Of a stretch of 64,000 nucleotides of DNA, positions 53,034-63,954 are shown in pieces. Both the position numbers and the translations under genes were made by a program. The stretch's first letter is position 1; each line of letters begins with the position of its first letter. Source of the DNA: Tretioscincus oriximinensis (lineage: Eukaryota > Chordata > Lepidosauria > Squamata > Gymnophthalmidae); NCBI GenBank assembly GCA_022410635.1, contig JAJVDF010000001.1, forward strand, positions 10,335,700 to 10,399,699, given 5' to 3'. The notes beneath the pieces were generated by a model. That model made no database searches, was not told the origin of the DNA, and worked only from the letters and a program-made list of their open reading frames with translations.

Positions 53034-53590
53034 CTACACACTCTTTGCGTAACTCTTGTAGGGCTTGGGCCTGTGTTTAAGGAATAGCTCAAAAAGGACT
53101 TGGGCCAGTTCATGATGTTCAAGCCTATCAGTGGCTACTAGCTCTGAAAGGCCTGTGGGCTGAACCAATAGATCTGGATCTGCTGGTCCAGACCATGGAA
53201 AAATGTGATTATCTATACAATGGCACTGATCCAGGCCAATCTCCACCATCAGCCATTCTTGTCTCCTTGCAAATGGCCTTTAGTGCCAGACAAAATCTTG
53301 TCTGTCTCACCAGAATTTACAATATATATCAGTTCAAGCCTTTCAGTCAACATCTTAATTGAGCTGACTATCCAAAAGATCCATTTCTTGCTTTGTCACA
53401 GAAAGCTCACCCTTCCCCACATACATCAATTTAGAGGAGTAACTGGTTTTTTGTCCAATGTGCAAAGTGGTATATTTACCATTTATTGCCCTCCCACCCA
53501 AGAGATCTCTTTGGAGCTCTTTGGAATCAAGTTCAATCTCCATCCCATTATGAAAGTACACACGATTTTGAGGTCAGCTTCTGAGTGATC
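53034..53590 (-). pseudogene. Unidentified broken coding sequence (about 180 codons)
   Basis: Three minus-strand frame segments join head to tail: 53561-53355 (VYFHNGMEIELDSKELQRDL and KGELSVTKQEMDLLDSQL), then a shifted segment about 53370-53240 (IKMLTERLELIYIVNSGETD), then 53249-53034 (SGPADPDLLVQPTGLSELVA and LEHHELAQVLFELFLKHRPK, ending SYAKSV). The residue usage is protein-like with no low complexity, and continuity resumes across the frame changes. Looks like a processed pseudogene or an unknown retroelement ORF. I do not recognise the family. Confidence 0.4.
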
Positions 53591-53848
53591 CAAGTGCTAG
53601 GAACAAAGGTTCTTACTTCAGAGTCTCTGAGGACACATTTTGGAAGCATACAATCATGCTCAGAGTTTGCTACTCTGAACATCAAAGAAGAAAACCAAAC
53701 CACCAGCAAACCTTTATATATCACTTTTTACTCTGGCTTCTAGATCATTGATCTGATGAGGCTGATGAATTTGGGCTTTGGAGTGTCAAACTGCTCTCAG
53801 TCTGCTCCTACTATTAAGAGAAAGGAAAGAAAGCTTTATTATTATTAT

Positions 53849-54258
53849 TTCTTCTTCTTCTTTTTCTTTTTCTTTTTCTTTTTCTTTTTCTTTTTCTTTT
53901 TCTTTTTCTTTTTCTTTTTCTTTTTCTTTTTCTTTTTCTTTTTCTTTTTCTTNNNNNNNNNNNNNNNNNNNNNNNNNNNNNNNNNNNNNNNNNNNNNNNN
54001 NNNNNNNNNNNNNNNNNNNNNNNNNNNNNNNNNNNNNNNNNNNNNNNNNNNNNNNNNNNNNNNNNNNNNNNNNNNNNNNNNNNNNNNNNNNNNNNNNNNN
54101 NNNNNNNNNNNNNNNNNNNNNNNNNNNNNNNNNNNNNTCTTCTTCTTCTTCTTCTTCTTCTTCTTCTTCTTCTTCTTCTTCTTCTTCTTCTTCTTCTTCT
54201 TCTTCTTCTTCTTCTTCTTCTTCTTCTTCTTCGACGTTGTTGTTGTTGTTGTTGTTAT
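53849..54258. repeat. Compound simple repeat with assembly gap
   Basis: (TTTTTC)n at 53862-53952, a 185 N gap (53953-54137), (TTC)n at 54138-54233, then (GTT)n at 54237-54258. The two sides have different units, so the gap hides a transition. Frames through it are artefacts. Confidence 0.95.
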
Positions 54259-54480
54259 TATTCACTTCTATACCACCTTATAGCCAAAAGTCTACGGGCA
54301 GAGTTGTTTTGTCAACTAAAGATGTATACAGAAATGGTGACTGGCAGATTTAAAGGGGTCTGGGGGCTGCCACTGAGAAGGCCCTATCTTGGGTTCCCCC
54401 ACCCCCCTGACTACTGAAACTGGTGGTACAAGGCATATCTCTGGATCTTGTAAGTTGCAAACCATTCCCAAAGACCTACA
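54250..54480 (-). mobile_element. L2-type LINE 3' end
   Basis: On the minus strand it ends GGCTATAAGGTGGTATAGAA followed by (AAC)n. Internal GAGAAGGCCCTATCTTGGGT matches 23237-23256 of the L2 copy. Confidence 0.6.
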
Positions 54481-54824
54481 CCTCTAGAGGAAAGACAGAA
54501 AAGTTCTTTTAGGCATTTCTCTCTCAGCTTCTTATTGTAGGAATTTCTTAGCTTTGGACACAGGTCTCCAATGCATAAATTTCCAATGGAGGCAAAACCC
54601 CTTGAAGCCCAGGAGAGAAGAAAACAAGCAAGTGAGTTGGGGGAGGAGAGAAGGCGGAAATGGATTTTTTACTTTGTGTTACTAATCTTATCCAATTTCC
54701 ATTTTCTTTAGTCCATGTTCAATGAATTTCATCAATTTCTCCAACCTGGGAAGTCCATCTCTTTTTACCTTCTGGCCTTTGGCTAAGAAAACTGCTGTCC
54801 CTTCCCTATTTTTAGATGCGGCTG

Positions 54825-54913
54825 TTTTTAACATGTTAATTGTGTTTTTATTGTTAACCACCCTGAGACCTTCAGGTATAGGGCAGTATAGAAATGAAAA
54901 TAAATAAATAAAA
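54825..54913 (+). mobile_element. L2-type LINE 3' tail
   Basis: GTTTTTATTGTTAACCACCC, TGAGACCTTCAGGTATAGGG, CAGTATAGAAATGAAAATAAATAAATAAA-type end. Confidence 0.7.
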
Positions 54914-54914
54914 A

Positions 54915-55310
54915 GTCAATGTCAACTGATCTACCATATACTATTGCCACTTAACTACCACCCACAACTCATGATCTTTCCAACCTAAGATTATCATAAC
55001 CAAAGTAATTGACGTATTCTTTTCATCAGATATCTGTCTTCTGCCACATCTTCCCCAATATTTATAACCAAAATTGCTGTTCCTTTATCTAATATTAGTT
55101 TCAGTTCTTGAATAACAATTTTAAGAAATGGGAAGCATTATAGATCATGAGATTTTGTTTGTGGCTAACAGTTTTAATGAATTATATTTATATAACATTT
55201 ATAAAGAATTTTGAGGCTTTTAAAAAATGAAATCAATATCAAAATGATTTAAATATAAAAAGTAGGGGAATTAGCCCACTACCCCAACGATATAGTGGGT
55301 TCTAGCATTA
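54915..55310. other. Unique AT-rich stretch
   Basis: No gene or repeat recognised. Confidence 0.3.
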
Positions 55311-55314
55311 TCTA

Positions 55315-55545
55315 CCTAAACTTACCTACCTATCCATCTATCTATCCATCTATGAACCCCTTCTTATTACCCCCATGTTCTCTACTCTCTTTCTCCCTTA
55401 CCTTCTTTTTTCATCTTTGTGTGTGTGTGTGTGTGTGTAGGTAGGTAGGTATGGATGGATGTGTGTGTCTGCCTGCCTGCACATGTGTGTGGCTGCCTGT
55501 GCATGCTTGCATATGTGCGCATGCATCTTCCTGCATGCATATGTG
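55315..55545. repeat. Cluster of tetranucleotide and GT microsatellites
   Basis: (CTAT/CCAT)n at 55318-55350, (GT)n at 55419-55437, (GTAG)n, (GGAT)n and alternating TGCATGCATA-type purine/pyrimidine DNA to about 55545, which favours Z-DNA. Confidence 0.85.
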
Positions 55546-55574
55546 CGCAGCGCGACAGATCAGACATGTGTGTG

Positions 55575-55922
55575 TCTCTGTGGCGGTGCAATCAGTCACG
55601 ATTGGTATCGCCACCTGTCCCTGTTCCACTACGTGCATCCCGCTGTCTGTCTGGGATGGACAGGGAGGCAGACGCAGGCCGTGGGCCGATTGGCTTCCGC
55701 CGCCTCTCATAGCCTCCACCCACCAGGCTGGTCTACCTTTTCCCACTGGGGACTCCGGCAGCATGCGGTGGAGTGGGGAGGCTGCAAGAGATGGTGGAAG
55801 CTGATCGGCCCGCGGCCTGCGTCTGCCTCCCTGTCCATCCCAGACAGCTGGCAGTGGGCAGTTAGCAGAAAAGGGTCAGGTGGTGCTGCTGATCGTGTCT
55901 GATCAGTTGCGCCGCCACTATT
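55575..55922. mobile_element. GC-rich long palindrome
   Basis: 55641-55735 is inverted at 55759-55853. The best part is GTCTGGGATGGACAGGGAGG facing CCTCCCTGTCCATCCCAGAC, with an inner 23 bp loop. The outer parts (GGCGGTGCAATCAGTCACGA and GATCAGTTGCGCCGCC) are weaker mirror images. A GCCGCCAC/GTGGCGGC hairpin follows at 55911-55934. No family recognised; possibly a GC-rich MITE. Confidence 0.65.
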
Positions 55923-55934
55923 TTAGGTGGCGGC

Positions 55935-57030
55935 CATTCATCGGTGTCCCAGCCAGGAGCGCCCTGGGCTGCAGCTGGGCCCTGATGTTTCTGTGTGGTA
56001 TGCGCAGAAGGACGGTGCCTAACAGTGCCGTCTTGCATACACAACACTGACACGACCTGGTGGGCTCCGCTCAGTGGTCTTCATGCACGCATGTTAGCGC
56101 CCTGTCTGTACGGACACTCATTTCAGAATTATATATCATGATGATAACTTAAATAATATATTTCTTGGGTGGCATTCATAAAGATCAAAAAGTACTTAGA
56201 AGGAAATACACACATGAAGTATTTTATGTGTTTGGTTTGAATCAAGCCAAACTGGCTGGTTCAATTTGATTTCAGGCATGTACTTTAAACAGTATCGTAT
56301 TAAGTTTAATCCAACACCACCGAACCATAATCAAAAAAACAATATTTGTTAAGTTTGTTATAACACTCCTTTGTTCCATTCAGATTTGAACACTCTTTTT
56401 GAAATTCCTGTTCAATTCAAACCAATTTAACATAGGGATATATAAAGTTCAGTTGGATTAAAAAAATTGATTGAACAATTTGTGCTCACAAATGTTTGCA
56501 TCTAAAAGAACATGTTCTTTGGATATCCAAAACCTCAATCAAACTTATCCAATGTTTGCACAAAAATTTCATCTTTGCTTCCACCATTGAAAATGACTTT
56601 TTCAAATGGACAAATGTATCAAATTGTAACAGACTTGTTCAATTTACACTGAGCAAATTTTTGTTCAGTTCATTGGTAAATAAGAAATTCATTTTGTTAA
56701 TGTTCATCCCTAGATCAAACCCAATTCAGCATCTCTCTATCTACCTCCTATCCTATTTCTTGCCTCTAATGCACACTGAAGCACATTAGGAGTGGATTAG
56801 AAATGGAACAAAAATGGTATGAGACTTATCAGGAACAGGAACAGGGGGCAGGAGATACCACAAACAGAAAAAGGAAAGGTTTGTAGTAAATATTTATTCT
56901 TTTAAAAACTGCAATATGTTTTGCTGAGTTTTTCAAGAACTATATAAAATATAAATAAGGATATAACTGTTGTGCTCTTTCCTTGTTTTCTATGCAGAGC
57001 TTTGATATGGTATTGTATATCAATGCTGTC
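55935..57030. other. Unique stretch
   Basis: GC-rich to 56110, then AT-rich with a run of TTGAAC/GTTCAA-type words. No gene recognised. Confidence 0.3.
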
Positions 57031-57034
57031 TTGG

Positions 57035-57515
57035 AATAATTTTTGCAGCCCGTGGGTCACATATGGCCTGCTTACAAAGGATTCGTGGACCTGCCCACTG
57101 GAGCACGGCCCCACGGAAGCACCGCCCACTGGACCACCACCAGCCCCCCTTTGTATAAACACTGGTGCTACCTTGAGCACGCTGCCACCACTCCTCCTCT
57201 ACGCTCCTTTACAACATGAGCTACATATGAGGAGGCAGAAGTTGCTCCCACCCAATGTCACCACAACTCGAACCATGGCTGAGAAGGTGGCAATGGAGGC
57301 AGAAGCAAGTTGAGCTGCTGCCGAGAGGGTAGCAATGGAGGTGATTGGCTGAGAAGCGCACAAAAATTTGTGGTTTTTTGGGGCTGAGCAGGGGGCAGGG
57401 CAGGGGTCAGAGCCTAGGGTGGGCCAGGCCAAGGAGTAGGGCTACAGCCCTCAAGTGATGTTACAAATACCAGAATAGTTCCCAGCAGAAAAAGGTTTCC
57501 CCACCCTTGACATAG
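57035..57515. mobile_element. Possible decayed hAT-like element
   Basis: CAGCCCGTGGGTCACATATG and the opposite-end phrase GTTTCCCCACCCTTGACATAG resemble the usual 'ggtggggaaacc ... ggcccgcgggccacatgtggc' wording of vertebrate hAT repeats. Borders are unclear. Confidence 0.3.
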
Positions 57516-57536
57516 AAAAACAGGGAAGAAAATCAG

Positions 57537-57765
57537 TGTGGCCTCTACAGGAGCAAACCATGCTTTACTTATTGTTATTGAGAGATCTAAATGAACACAG
57601 GAATAAAAGTGAGAGAGGTGATATTGTCTATGTAGACTTTCAGGAGGCTTTTGACAAAGTTCCTCAACAAAGGCTCTTCAGTCATGGAATAAGAGAAGAG
57701 ATCCTGCTTTGGACTGATAACTAGCTAAAAGACTCTCTTCCTAGAGTGGAGGGAAGTAAAAACTG
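57537..57765 (+). pseudogene. CR1 LINE reverse transcriptase fragment
   Basis: The frame reads SERGDIVYVDFQEAFDKVPQ followed by RLFSHGIREEILLW and, after a stop, LKDSLPRVEG. VDFxxAFDxVP is RT motif A of CR1-clade ORF2. Only about 70 codons remain. The D of the active site is kept, but the element is truncated on both sides. Confidence 0.8.
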
Positions 57766-57775
57766 TGCCCCAAAG

Positions 57776-57948
57776 TCAGGCTGACCAGATTACCCCTTTT
57801 TTNNGGGGGGGGACACCTGGTTTTGTGGTGCCTTCCGGTTTTTCCTGAGGGGGGGGAAAAGAATTTCTTTTGGAAAAAAATTTCCTCATCAAAAACCGGG
57901 AGGCACCCAAAAACCAGGTTTTCACCCCACCCTTTTCTGGTCAGCCTA
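57776..57948. mobile_element. hAT-like non-autonomous element, family D4
   Basis: AGGCTGACCAGATTACCCCT and CTGGTCAGCCTA are inverted ends. The inner GGTGCCTTCCGGTTTTTCCT pairs with AAAAACCGGGAGGCACC. Confidence 0.75.
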
Positions 57949-57954
57949 AAGTTC

Positions 57955-58580
57955 GTATTGGGCCCCATGTGATGGCCAGTGATTTTTTTTTAAGGGGATG
58001 GGTGCAAGGTGGGTTGAGTCAATAAGCTTACGGCCACACTGACATCCCCTGCTGGCTACCACCCTGCTGTCTTCCACCACCCTCATGGCCATTCACAAAT
58101 CCCCACAGGCCAACCACACAAAATCTGCTGGTCCTCCATATCCCCACTGGCAATCCACAGCCCCTATTAGCCATCCGTCCTTTCACTGGCCATCCATGCA
58201 CATACACCATGTGCGGCGTTTGCCAGGTTTGGGGCCTATATTTTATTTACAGGCCTAAGGTTTGTATGTTGTTTCCTATGTTTAACCCAGAGGTGAGGAG
58301 GGAGGCTGAGCCCAAGAGAAAGAGTGTGACTTGCTCTCTGCCCAGATGGGAAGGGGACCCAGTGATGGAGCACCCAATCAGGCAGCAGGCTGGGCCTATA
58401 AAGCTAGCCTTGCCCACTGGTTGGGGCCCTTCCTCTGTGAGACTTGGAGTGTGTNGAAGCTCTGAGTGGGAAGGGACTGTCTTAAAATATCCTGGCTTGT
58501 GTGAAGCAGGATTGAGACGTTAATAGGCCTAGAGTGAGAAGCCTTGCCGTGAGGTCCTATGTGATTGGACGCTCATGGGC
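57955..58580. other. Unique stretch, no gene recognised
   Basis: Tandem-like phrases CTGGCCATCC/CTGGCAATCC near 58145-58195 suggest a minisatellite. No coding frame is convincing. Confidence 0.35.
58374..58402 (+). promoter_or_regulatory. CCAAT plus TATA-like core promoter match
   Basis: CCAAT at 58374-58378 and TATAAA at 58397-58402 in a GC-moderate setting. The pair is closer than in most cellular promoters and may belong to a decayed LTR or be chance. No transcript evidence. Confidence 0.2.
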
Positions 58581-58586
58581 TTAGGG

Positions 58587-59182
58587 TAGGGTTGCCATAC
58601 GTCCCGGGAAGGCGGGACAATCCCGGTTTGCGGGACTAAAATATAGTCCCCTCTGGGTTTTAAGATAAAATCCCGGATTTTTACATTCCCCGATGCTGCA
58701 TCAGGGAATATAAAAATGCAGGATTTTTTAAGGAAAAGGAGCCATCAGAGCTGACGGCTGCAGCCCGAGCAACACTTTCTGCGGTCCTGGAAGGAACCTC
58801 AGAGCATGCCGTAGCTGCTCTAATACTGGAGGCAAGGTTTTGCGCCTGCTGTCAGGCAAAGCACGCTAACTCGCCTCCAGTAGAGCAAAAACGCCTGGGT
58901 TTGTGACTGGACAGCTCTGTTCTCCTGTCACAAACCCAGNCATTTTTCCTCNGCTGGAGGCGAGTTGGCGCACTTTGCCTGACAGCAGATGTGAAACCCC
59001 ACCTCCAGCATTGGAGCAGCTNCGTGCGCACACACGGACGCTTGTGGTGAGACAGGCAGAAGAGAGGTTCTGCCTGTCTCACTACAAGCGTCCATATGTG
59101 TGCGCTTGTGTGTGCACGCGCGTGCACGCACCCCCACCCCACTCCCATCCCGGTTTTGGGCTGCCAAAATATGGCAGCACTA
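58587..59182. mobile_element. hAT-like non-autonomous element, 596 bp
   Basis: Ends TAGGGTTGCCATA and its inverse TATGGCAGCACTA (11 of 13 matching). Target duplications GCTTAGGG (58579-58586) and GCTTAAGG (59183-59190), 7 of 8. Internal inverted repeats: CTGGGTTTGTGACTGGACAG facing GTCACAAACCCAG, and GTGAGACAGGCAGAAG facing CTGCCTGTCTCAC. CpG-rich. No transposase frame. Confidence 0.8.
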
Positions 59183-59214
59183 GCTTAAGGACTTCTGCTC
59201 CAGGGGGTAGTGTG

Positions 59215-59399
59215 TAGGCTGACCAGATGACCCCTTTTAGGGGGGCGACTCGCTTTTGGGGTGCCTCCCGGTTTTTGCTGAGGAAAACAATTTTCAAAAA
59301 AATATTTTTTTAATTTATTTTTTCTCAGCAAAAACTGGGAGGCACCCCAAAACTGGGTTTTCACCAACCCCCCAAAAAGGTGGTCATCTGGTCGGCCTA
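59215..59399. mobile_element. hAT-like non-autonomous element, family D4 (complete)
   Basis: TIR TAGGCTGACCAGATGACC against TAGGCCGACCAGATGACC (17 of 18). 8 bp target duplications GTAGTGTG (59207-59214) and GTGGTGTG (59400-59407). 185 bp, nearly palindromic throughout with an A/T-only centre. Defines the family to which 11684, 26614 and 57776 belong. Confidence 0.85.
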
Positions 59400-59409
59400 G
59401 TGGTGTGAT

Positions 59410-60210
59410 TTTTCGCAGTGTTCAATATCATTTACCTCAGAATCCTTCCTTTCATAATCCTCTTATTAGTGAATTGTCTGTGAAGGCTGGCAATAAAGTC
59501 TTCACCCCGCCTGTGTGTTGGGGATAGTGGGCCTTCCTTGTGCTGAGTAGCAGTGGAGAGGGAAGTGTCCGAAGCTGTCTGGAGATTTGTGTGGAGTCCC
59601 AGCAGTTGAGGTTTGACCACAGCAGTGTAAGGCTGGCTTGGTAACCTGTGGTTGGGTCAGCATCCATGCCCCAGCAGGAACTCAGGTACAGCGGAAGGCT
59701 TGGATGGGGGTGGACGCCTCACCCTGTTACTGTACAAAGTCAAACCACAACTCTCTTAAGACCCTCCAATCCTAGCCACATCTCTCTCTTTCTTCTCTCA
59801 CTCTTTTCCCTCCTTTTGCATATCTTCCNCCCTTCTACCATTCTCATTTCAGCTCATGTTTCAAATAGAAAAAAAGAAAGAAGGAAAAAGAAGGGATGTA
59901 AGGGAGTTCCCCTCCAAATGGCAAATGCAATGAAGGATCTAAGCAGGACCCCATGACTGCCTGAGCCGTATCCCACCAAGTACATGGGATGCAGCCCTCA
60001 GCTGACCTTTACATCTACAGATTAGTTTCATCAATCAGCCCAATTCAGGCTACTAGAAGCCAGCAAGCACAAACCCACTTACTTTTGTAGTGCCTAGACG
60101 AGGTTCTGAGAATATACCTCATATTTTTGTCTCTGGAATCCCTTTACTACAGTCCAGTACATTATCAAGCTAAGAAATGTTACTAAAAATAAATAAATAA
60201 ATAATTTTGG
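59410..60210. other. Unique stretch, no gene recognised
   Basis: CTC-rich near 59780 and a purine run at 59868-59900. Nothing else. Confidence 0.3.
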
Positions 60211-60214
60211 GTAC

Positions 60215-60410
60215 TTCTGAGTTATAAACAACTCTGATTGACTGGTGCATGCCTCCATTGGAGCGATATCCTTTTCCTGGCAGTGATACAGAAATGGTTT
60301 GCCATTGCTTACATCTGATGAGACTTTTGAGGAAAGGAATTAAATTGATGTCTCTATATTCCAGGCAATTTGCTCTTTCACTGAACTACAGATGCTCCTA
60401 ACTCCTGAGA
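60215..60410 (+). repeat. BovB/RTE-related repeat fragment
   Basis: TGAGTTATAAACAACTCTGA, TTTTCCTGGCAGTGATACAG, AAATGGTTTGCCATTGCTTA and CCAGGCAATTTGCTCTTTCA follow the same order as 40235-40400 and 17570-17690. Confidence 0.5.
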
Positions 60411-60469
60411 TATGTTTTGTATTTCTAATATAGTGCCGAGAAGATTTGAGACTAGGTCTAGAGGCAGCC

Positions 60470-60860
60470 TAGAACATAACTGAAAAGCCCATCTAGTCCA
60501 GCAACCTGTCTCACACAGTGGCCCATCAATTTATTTTGGATATTGTCAAGCACTGATAGAAAGCAAAACTTTCATCTAATCTCAGATGGCTTTTTTGGGC
60601 ACACTGCCTATCTTTCCATCTTAAGAGCTGCTATCTGGGCATCCTTTTTGAAGCCACTGATATATCTATACTCCATGAATTTGTTTAACCTTGTAAGAAT
60701 GTAAGAGAAGCCCAACTAGTCCAGCATTCTGTCTCATATGGTGGGCCTCCAATTTCTTACGGGCATTGTCCAAAGGAATGCAACAAAACCTTCACATGCA
60801 ACTGTCATGTAGAGGAACTTTGCCTAGCTCTACTTTGGAAAATGTCCTTATAGTACATAG
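60470..60860 (-). mobile_element. Two diverged CR1 3' fragments in tandem
   Basis: AAAGCCCATCTAGTCCAGCA (60482) and AAGCCCAACTAGTCCAGCAT (60706) each start a CR1 3' UTR on the minus strand, with GTGGCCCATCAA and GTGGGCCTCCAA following. Confidence 0.65.
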
Positions 60861-62005
60861 GAAGCTTGAGAGATGAGGGGGCTTCAAGGACCCTGAAGAG
60901 GAGATTATAATATTTATGTTGAACTATAGGAGACCAGGAAACAAAAGTAAGATGGAGGGAGATTCCACCTTGAGAAATTGAGATTTCTATTATGATCCCA
61001 AGTAGAATTTTGGGACCGGTGTTTTGCCAAGATGGGCATGCTGGTGTTACCCAGTTGTTAGCAGGATGAGAAACTCATTAGGGTGGAGATCTGTCACCGC
61101 CTTCAGCAGGAATCTTGACTGAGCATCTCATCCCAGTCTTGAGAAATTCAGTGTAGGATGGATCAGTCATTAGCTTCAGGCTGACTGGCTGGTTCACTTT
61201 ACGCTTGAAGTTGAAAACACAAGTGGGTGACGTGGAGTTGTTTTCAAGTGAGGAATTTGGTTATCCCACTGGACCAAGAAAAGCACCAGTAGAAAATAAT
61301 TATTTCTCTCACAGATTTCATCTGAGTTGGCTTTGCATCAACTTCAACACCAAGAAAGCATCAGTTCTAAGCATTCAGTATGTTTTCTCTGCTACTACTG
61401 CTTAATTCTTGTCGGAGCAAACTAATTGGGCAACTAGACGAGCCAAACGAAGGGATGTCCACCTTCTATTGTCTACATGTTGAGTTTTTGTTTTCCATAG
61501 CACAGTTGAGTCCCCTCCCTTTCCAGAGCACGCAGCAAGTCTCTTGTCCTTTCACAAACTGAAGAAAGATCCCTTTGGGGAACTTAGCTTCAGATTAGAA
61601 CCTCTTGGTCAACTAGGTCACTCATGACACCAAAATCTGAAGGCTTCTATGTTGGGGAAGATAGATAAATGTGTTGACACTGCAGAAACATATGGGATAA
61701 ACTGGGTTACAATGAATCTAGTTGTGGTCCATCAACTGCTTTTATGCAAAAAAACAAAGGGAAAACTTTCATCAGGTCTCAACTCTCTACAAGTGATTTT
61801 TAACATAAAATTTGTTAAAATAGAATGAAACTACACACACACATTTCAAAAAATTCTTAAGTGCTTCGTGGATTTCTTGGGTGAGGATTTCGGAGGGGGT
61901 ATGCATGTAGGTGAGTGATTTGCATATTCCTGAATATGCAAATTAGCATGAATATTAATTACCCGTTTGGGTCTAAGAAAATCTGGTCAATCTAGTTAAC
62001 ACCTT
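60860..62005. other. Unique stretch, no gene recognised
   Basis: No repeat recognised apart from a TGAATATGCAAATTAGCATG-like AT-rich hairpin near 61930-61955. Confidence 0.3.
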
Positions 62006-62008
62006 GTG

Positions 62009-62152
62009 ACAGATTATTTCAGATTATATTTTAGAATAGGGGCCTTCTGTCTGCATGCTAGTGCACAGTACAACCATAATCTGCAACAACAGGTAGATAT
62101 CAGGTCCTTATTCTGGAATATAACCCAAATTAAGGTCCTGTGCAGAAAGGGC
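62009..62152. mobile_element. Palindromic element, subfamily P1b
   Basis: AGATTATATTTTAGAATAGG and GCATGCTAGTGCACAG on the left, CCTTATTCTGGAATATAACC and CTGTGCAGAAAGGGC on the right. The centre differs from P1. Confidence 0.55.
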
Positions 62153-62289
62153 ATTTGATACCCACCAAGAATGTTTTCTGTCCTTAGTTCTAAGTCTTTT
62201 TTCCACACAATATAGGATTTCTATTAAGACCTGTATATTTTGCATTAGTTGATAACAGTTTTATAGTACTTTACATAATTTTCCATAAA

Positions 62290-62335
62290 CCTGAGCAAAT
62301 ACTTAGGAAAGGCGGTATATAAATAAATAAACTGG
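62290..62335 (+). mobile_element. LINE 3' tail (RTE/L2-type)
   Basis: AGGAAAGGCGGTATATAAAT followed by AAATAAA, the generic end of L2/RTE-mobilised elements. Confidence 0.5.
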
Positions 62336-62349
62336 TTGACTAAAGATCA

Positions 62350-62412
62350 TTCAATAAATTGGACTAGATGGATTGTGGCCTAATTCAGCAAAGCTCCTCT
62401 TATGTTCTTAAG
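62350..62412 (+). mobile_element. CR1 3' terminal fragment
   Basis: GGACTAGATGGATTGTGGCC, CAGCAAAGCTCCTC and TTATGTTCTTA. Confidence 0.65.
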
Positions 62413-62414
62413 GT

Positions 62415-63950
62415 CAGAAAACAATAATACAGATTTAATTGCACAGATAGGTTCTTCTTCCAAGAGACAAGGTGCTTTCTCTGCGCCCCTGCAGAAGGTT
62501 TCTAGTACTCAGGTCCATGAAATGGATGCCAAAGTGATCAAAGTTTATTAGTAAAACCCACTTCCTTAATTAAAAGAGGGAGTGTCCTTCTGGACTAGCA
62601 TGACATCATTGTACAAACATCTAAATACAGCCTACTTTGTAGATGTTTCATGGCAACATCTATTTTATGATCACCTCAAAGGAAGCAGGGTCAAGCTGTA
62701 CTGTGAAGTGTTTCCAAGACCGACGTTGGCCAAGAATGTCTTTAGAAAACCTTTTATAAGAACCAATAACTTGTGTCCCTTTATGCACATACCTAATAAT
62801 TTGGGTTTAAGAAGTTCTTTAGAACATATTATCTGCATGGGATTAATAGTAATCCAGATCAGATCTGCTTTAAAAGTCCTCTAATGGCACACCAGATTAA
62901 TCAGTACAACCATACCAGTGCTGTCTTTTCCAGATTAAGCAGTGGCACCTTCACACATAGACTCTATCTGAATGAGCATAGGCACATGTGTTGCACCTAC
63001 AAAGAGCAAGTGTGGAATCTACAGTACGTAGCATGTGTTGCATTGATTCCAATACTGCTCAGCTTGCAAACCACGTGAGCTAGTGAGCTCTTTGAGTTTT
63101 GTGTTTGTACTTTCTCTAAAATAGCAGTTTCCAATAGTATGAACCAAGGCACTTAAGAGGCATATGGGGTGGTGGTGGTGGAAAGAAGAGGGTGGATTAT
63201 TGAAATAAGAGCACCTGTATTATTCAATTTAGCCATGCTAGACTGAATCAGAGTTTCTAACATCTTACACACTAACAAGAAATAAATTGATAGCATGAGA
63301 ATGGAACATTGTTTTATTTGAATGAATGTTCCTTCCGGATGGTCCTAGGAGAATGTGTTGCATTTGTAGGGTTAATCTACTTTTTTAGTTGAATCAACAC
63401 TTCAAATGCATTCTATTANACCTGAAGAAGTGGATTTAGTCTATGAATTTTTTTTTTTAAAAAAATTTTGTTTTATTTCAAACAAGATAAAACATACAGA
63501 AGAAATGCTATTAATTTTTCTTGATATCTCTACAGTCCTTTGAGATCCCTTGCTATCAATTATTCTAATACACGAAAAGACGCTGCAAAGAATTTTGCAA
63601 TTTTTTAAAAAAAACACATTGGGACTACTGCTATAAAATGTTGTTATAATATAGGGAGTTTGGGTTTGTTGCTCAAGTCTACTCCATTGTTTCACAACAG
63701 GTGTTCTGTACAAAACAGGCATATCACTGGGTCCATAACCTGACAAGCAAGATGTTTTTATTTTAAACCAAAATAAGTGATATATTCCCTTTCAGTTGTT
63801 GCATGGAATTGACAAGTTAGTAAAATTAACCCAGAATGGGGAAGAAGAAACTGAAAGTTGTTTGGTGTTAATCTCAGCAAGGAACAACAGAAAGGAAAAA
63901 ATATAGGAGTCTGAATAATTAGGGACTAAATAACATAACAGATACACAAG
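62415..63950. other. Mostly unique stretch
   Basis: R-A remnants near 63240-63300 (CATGCTAGACTGAATCAGAG, ACACTAACAAGAAATAAATT). (GGT)n at 63169-63180. No gene recognised. Confidence 0.35.
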
Positions 63951-63954
63951 CTCC

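Noticed and set aside
53756..54353. Poly-Phe/Ser frames and Lys/Glu frames across a gap
   Set aside because: Simple repeats plus N bases; no gene.
55382..55902. Cys/His-rich frames on both strands suggesting a zinc-binding protein
   Set aside because: They run through GT/TGCA microsatellites and the GC-rich palindrome; Cys and His spacing follows the repeat, not a domain.
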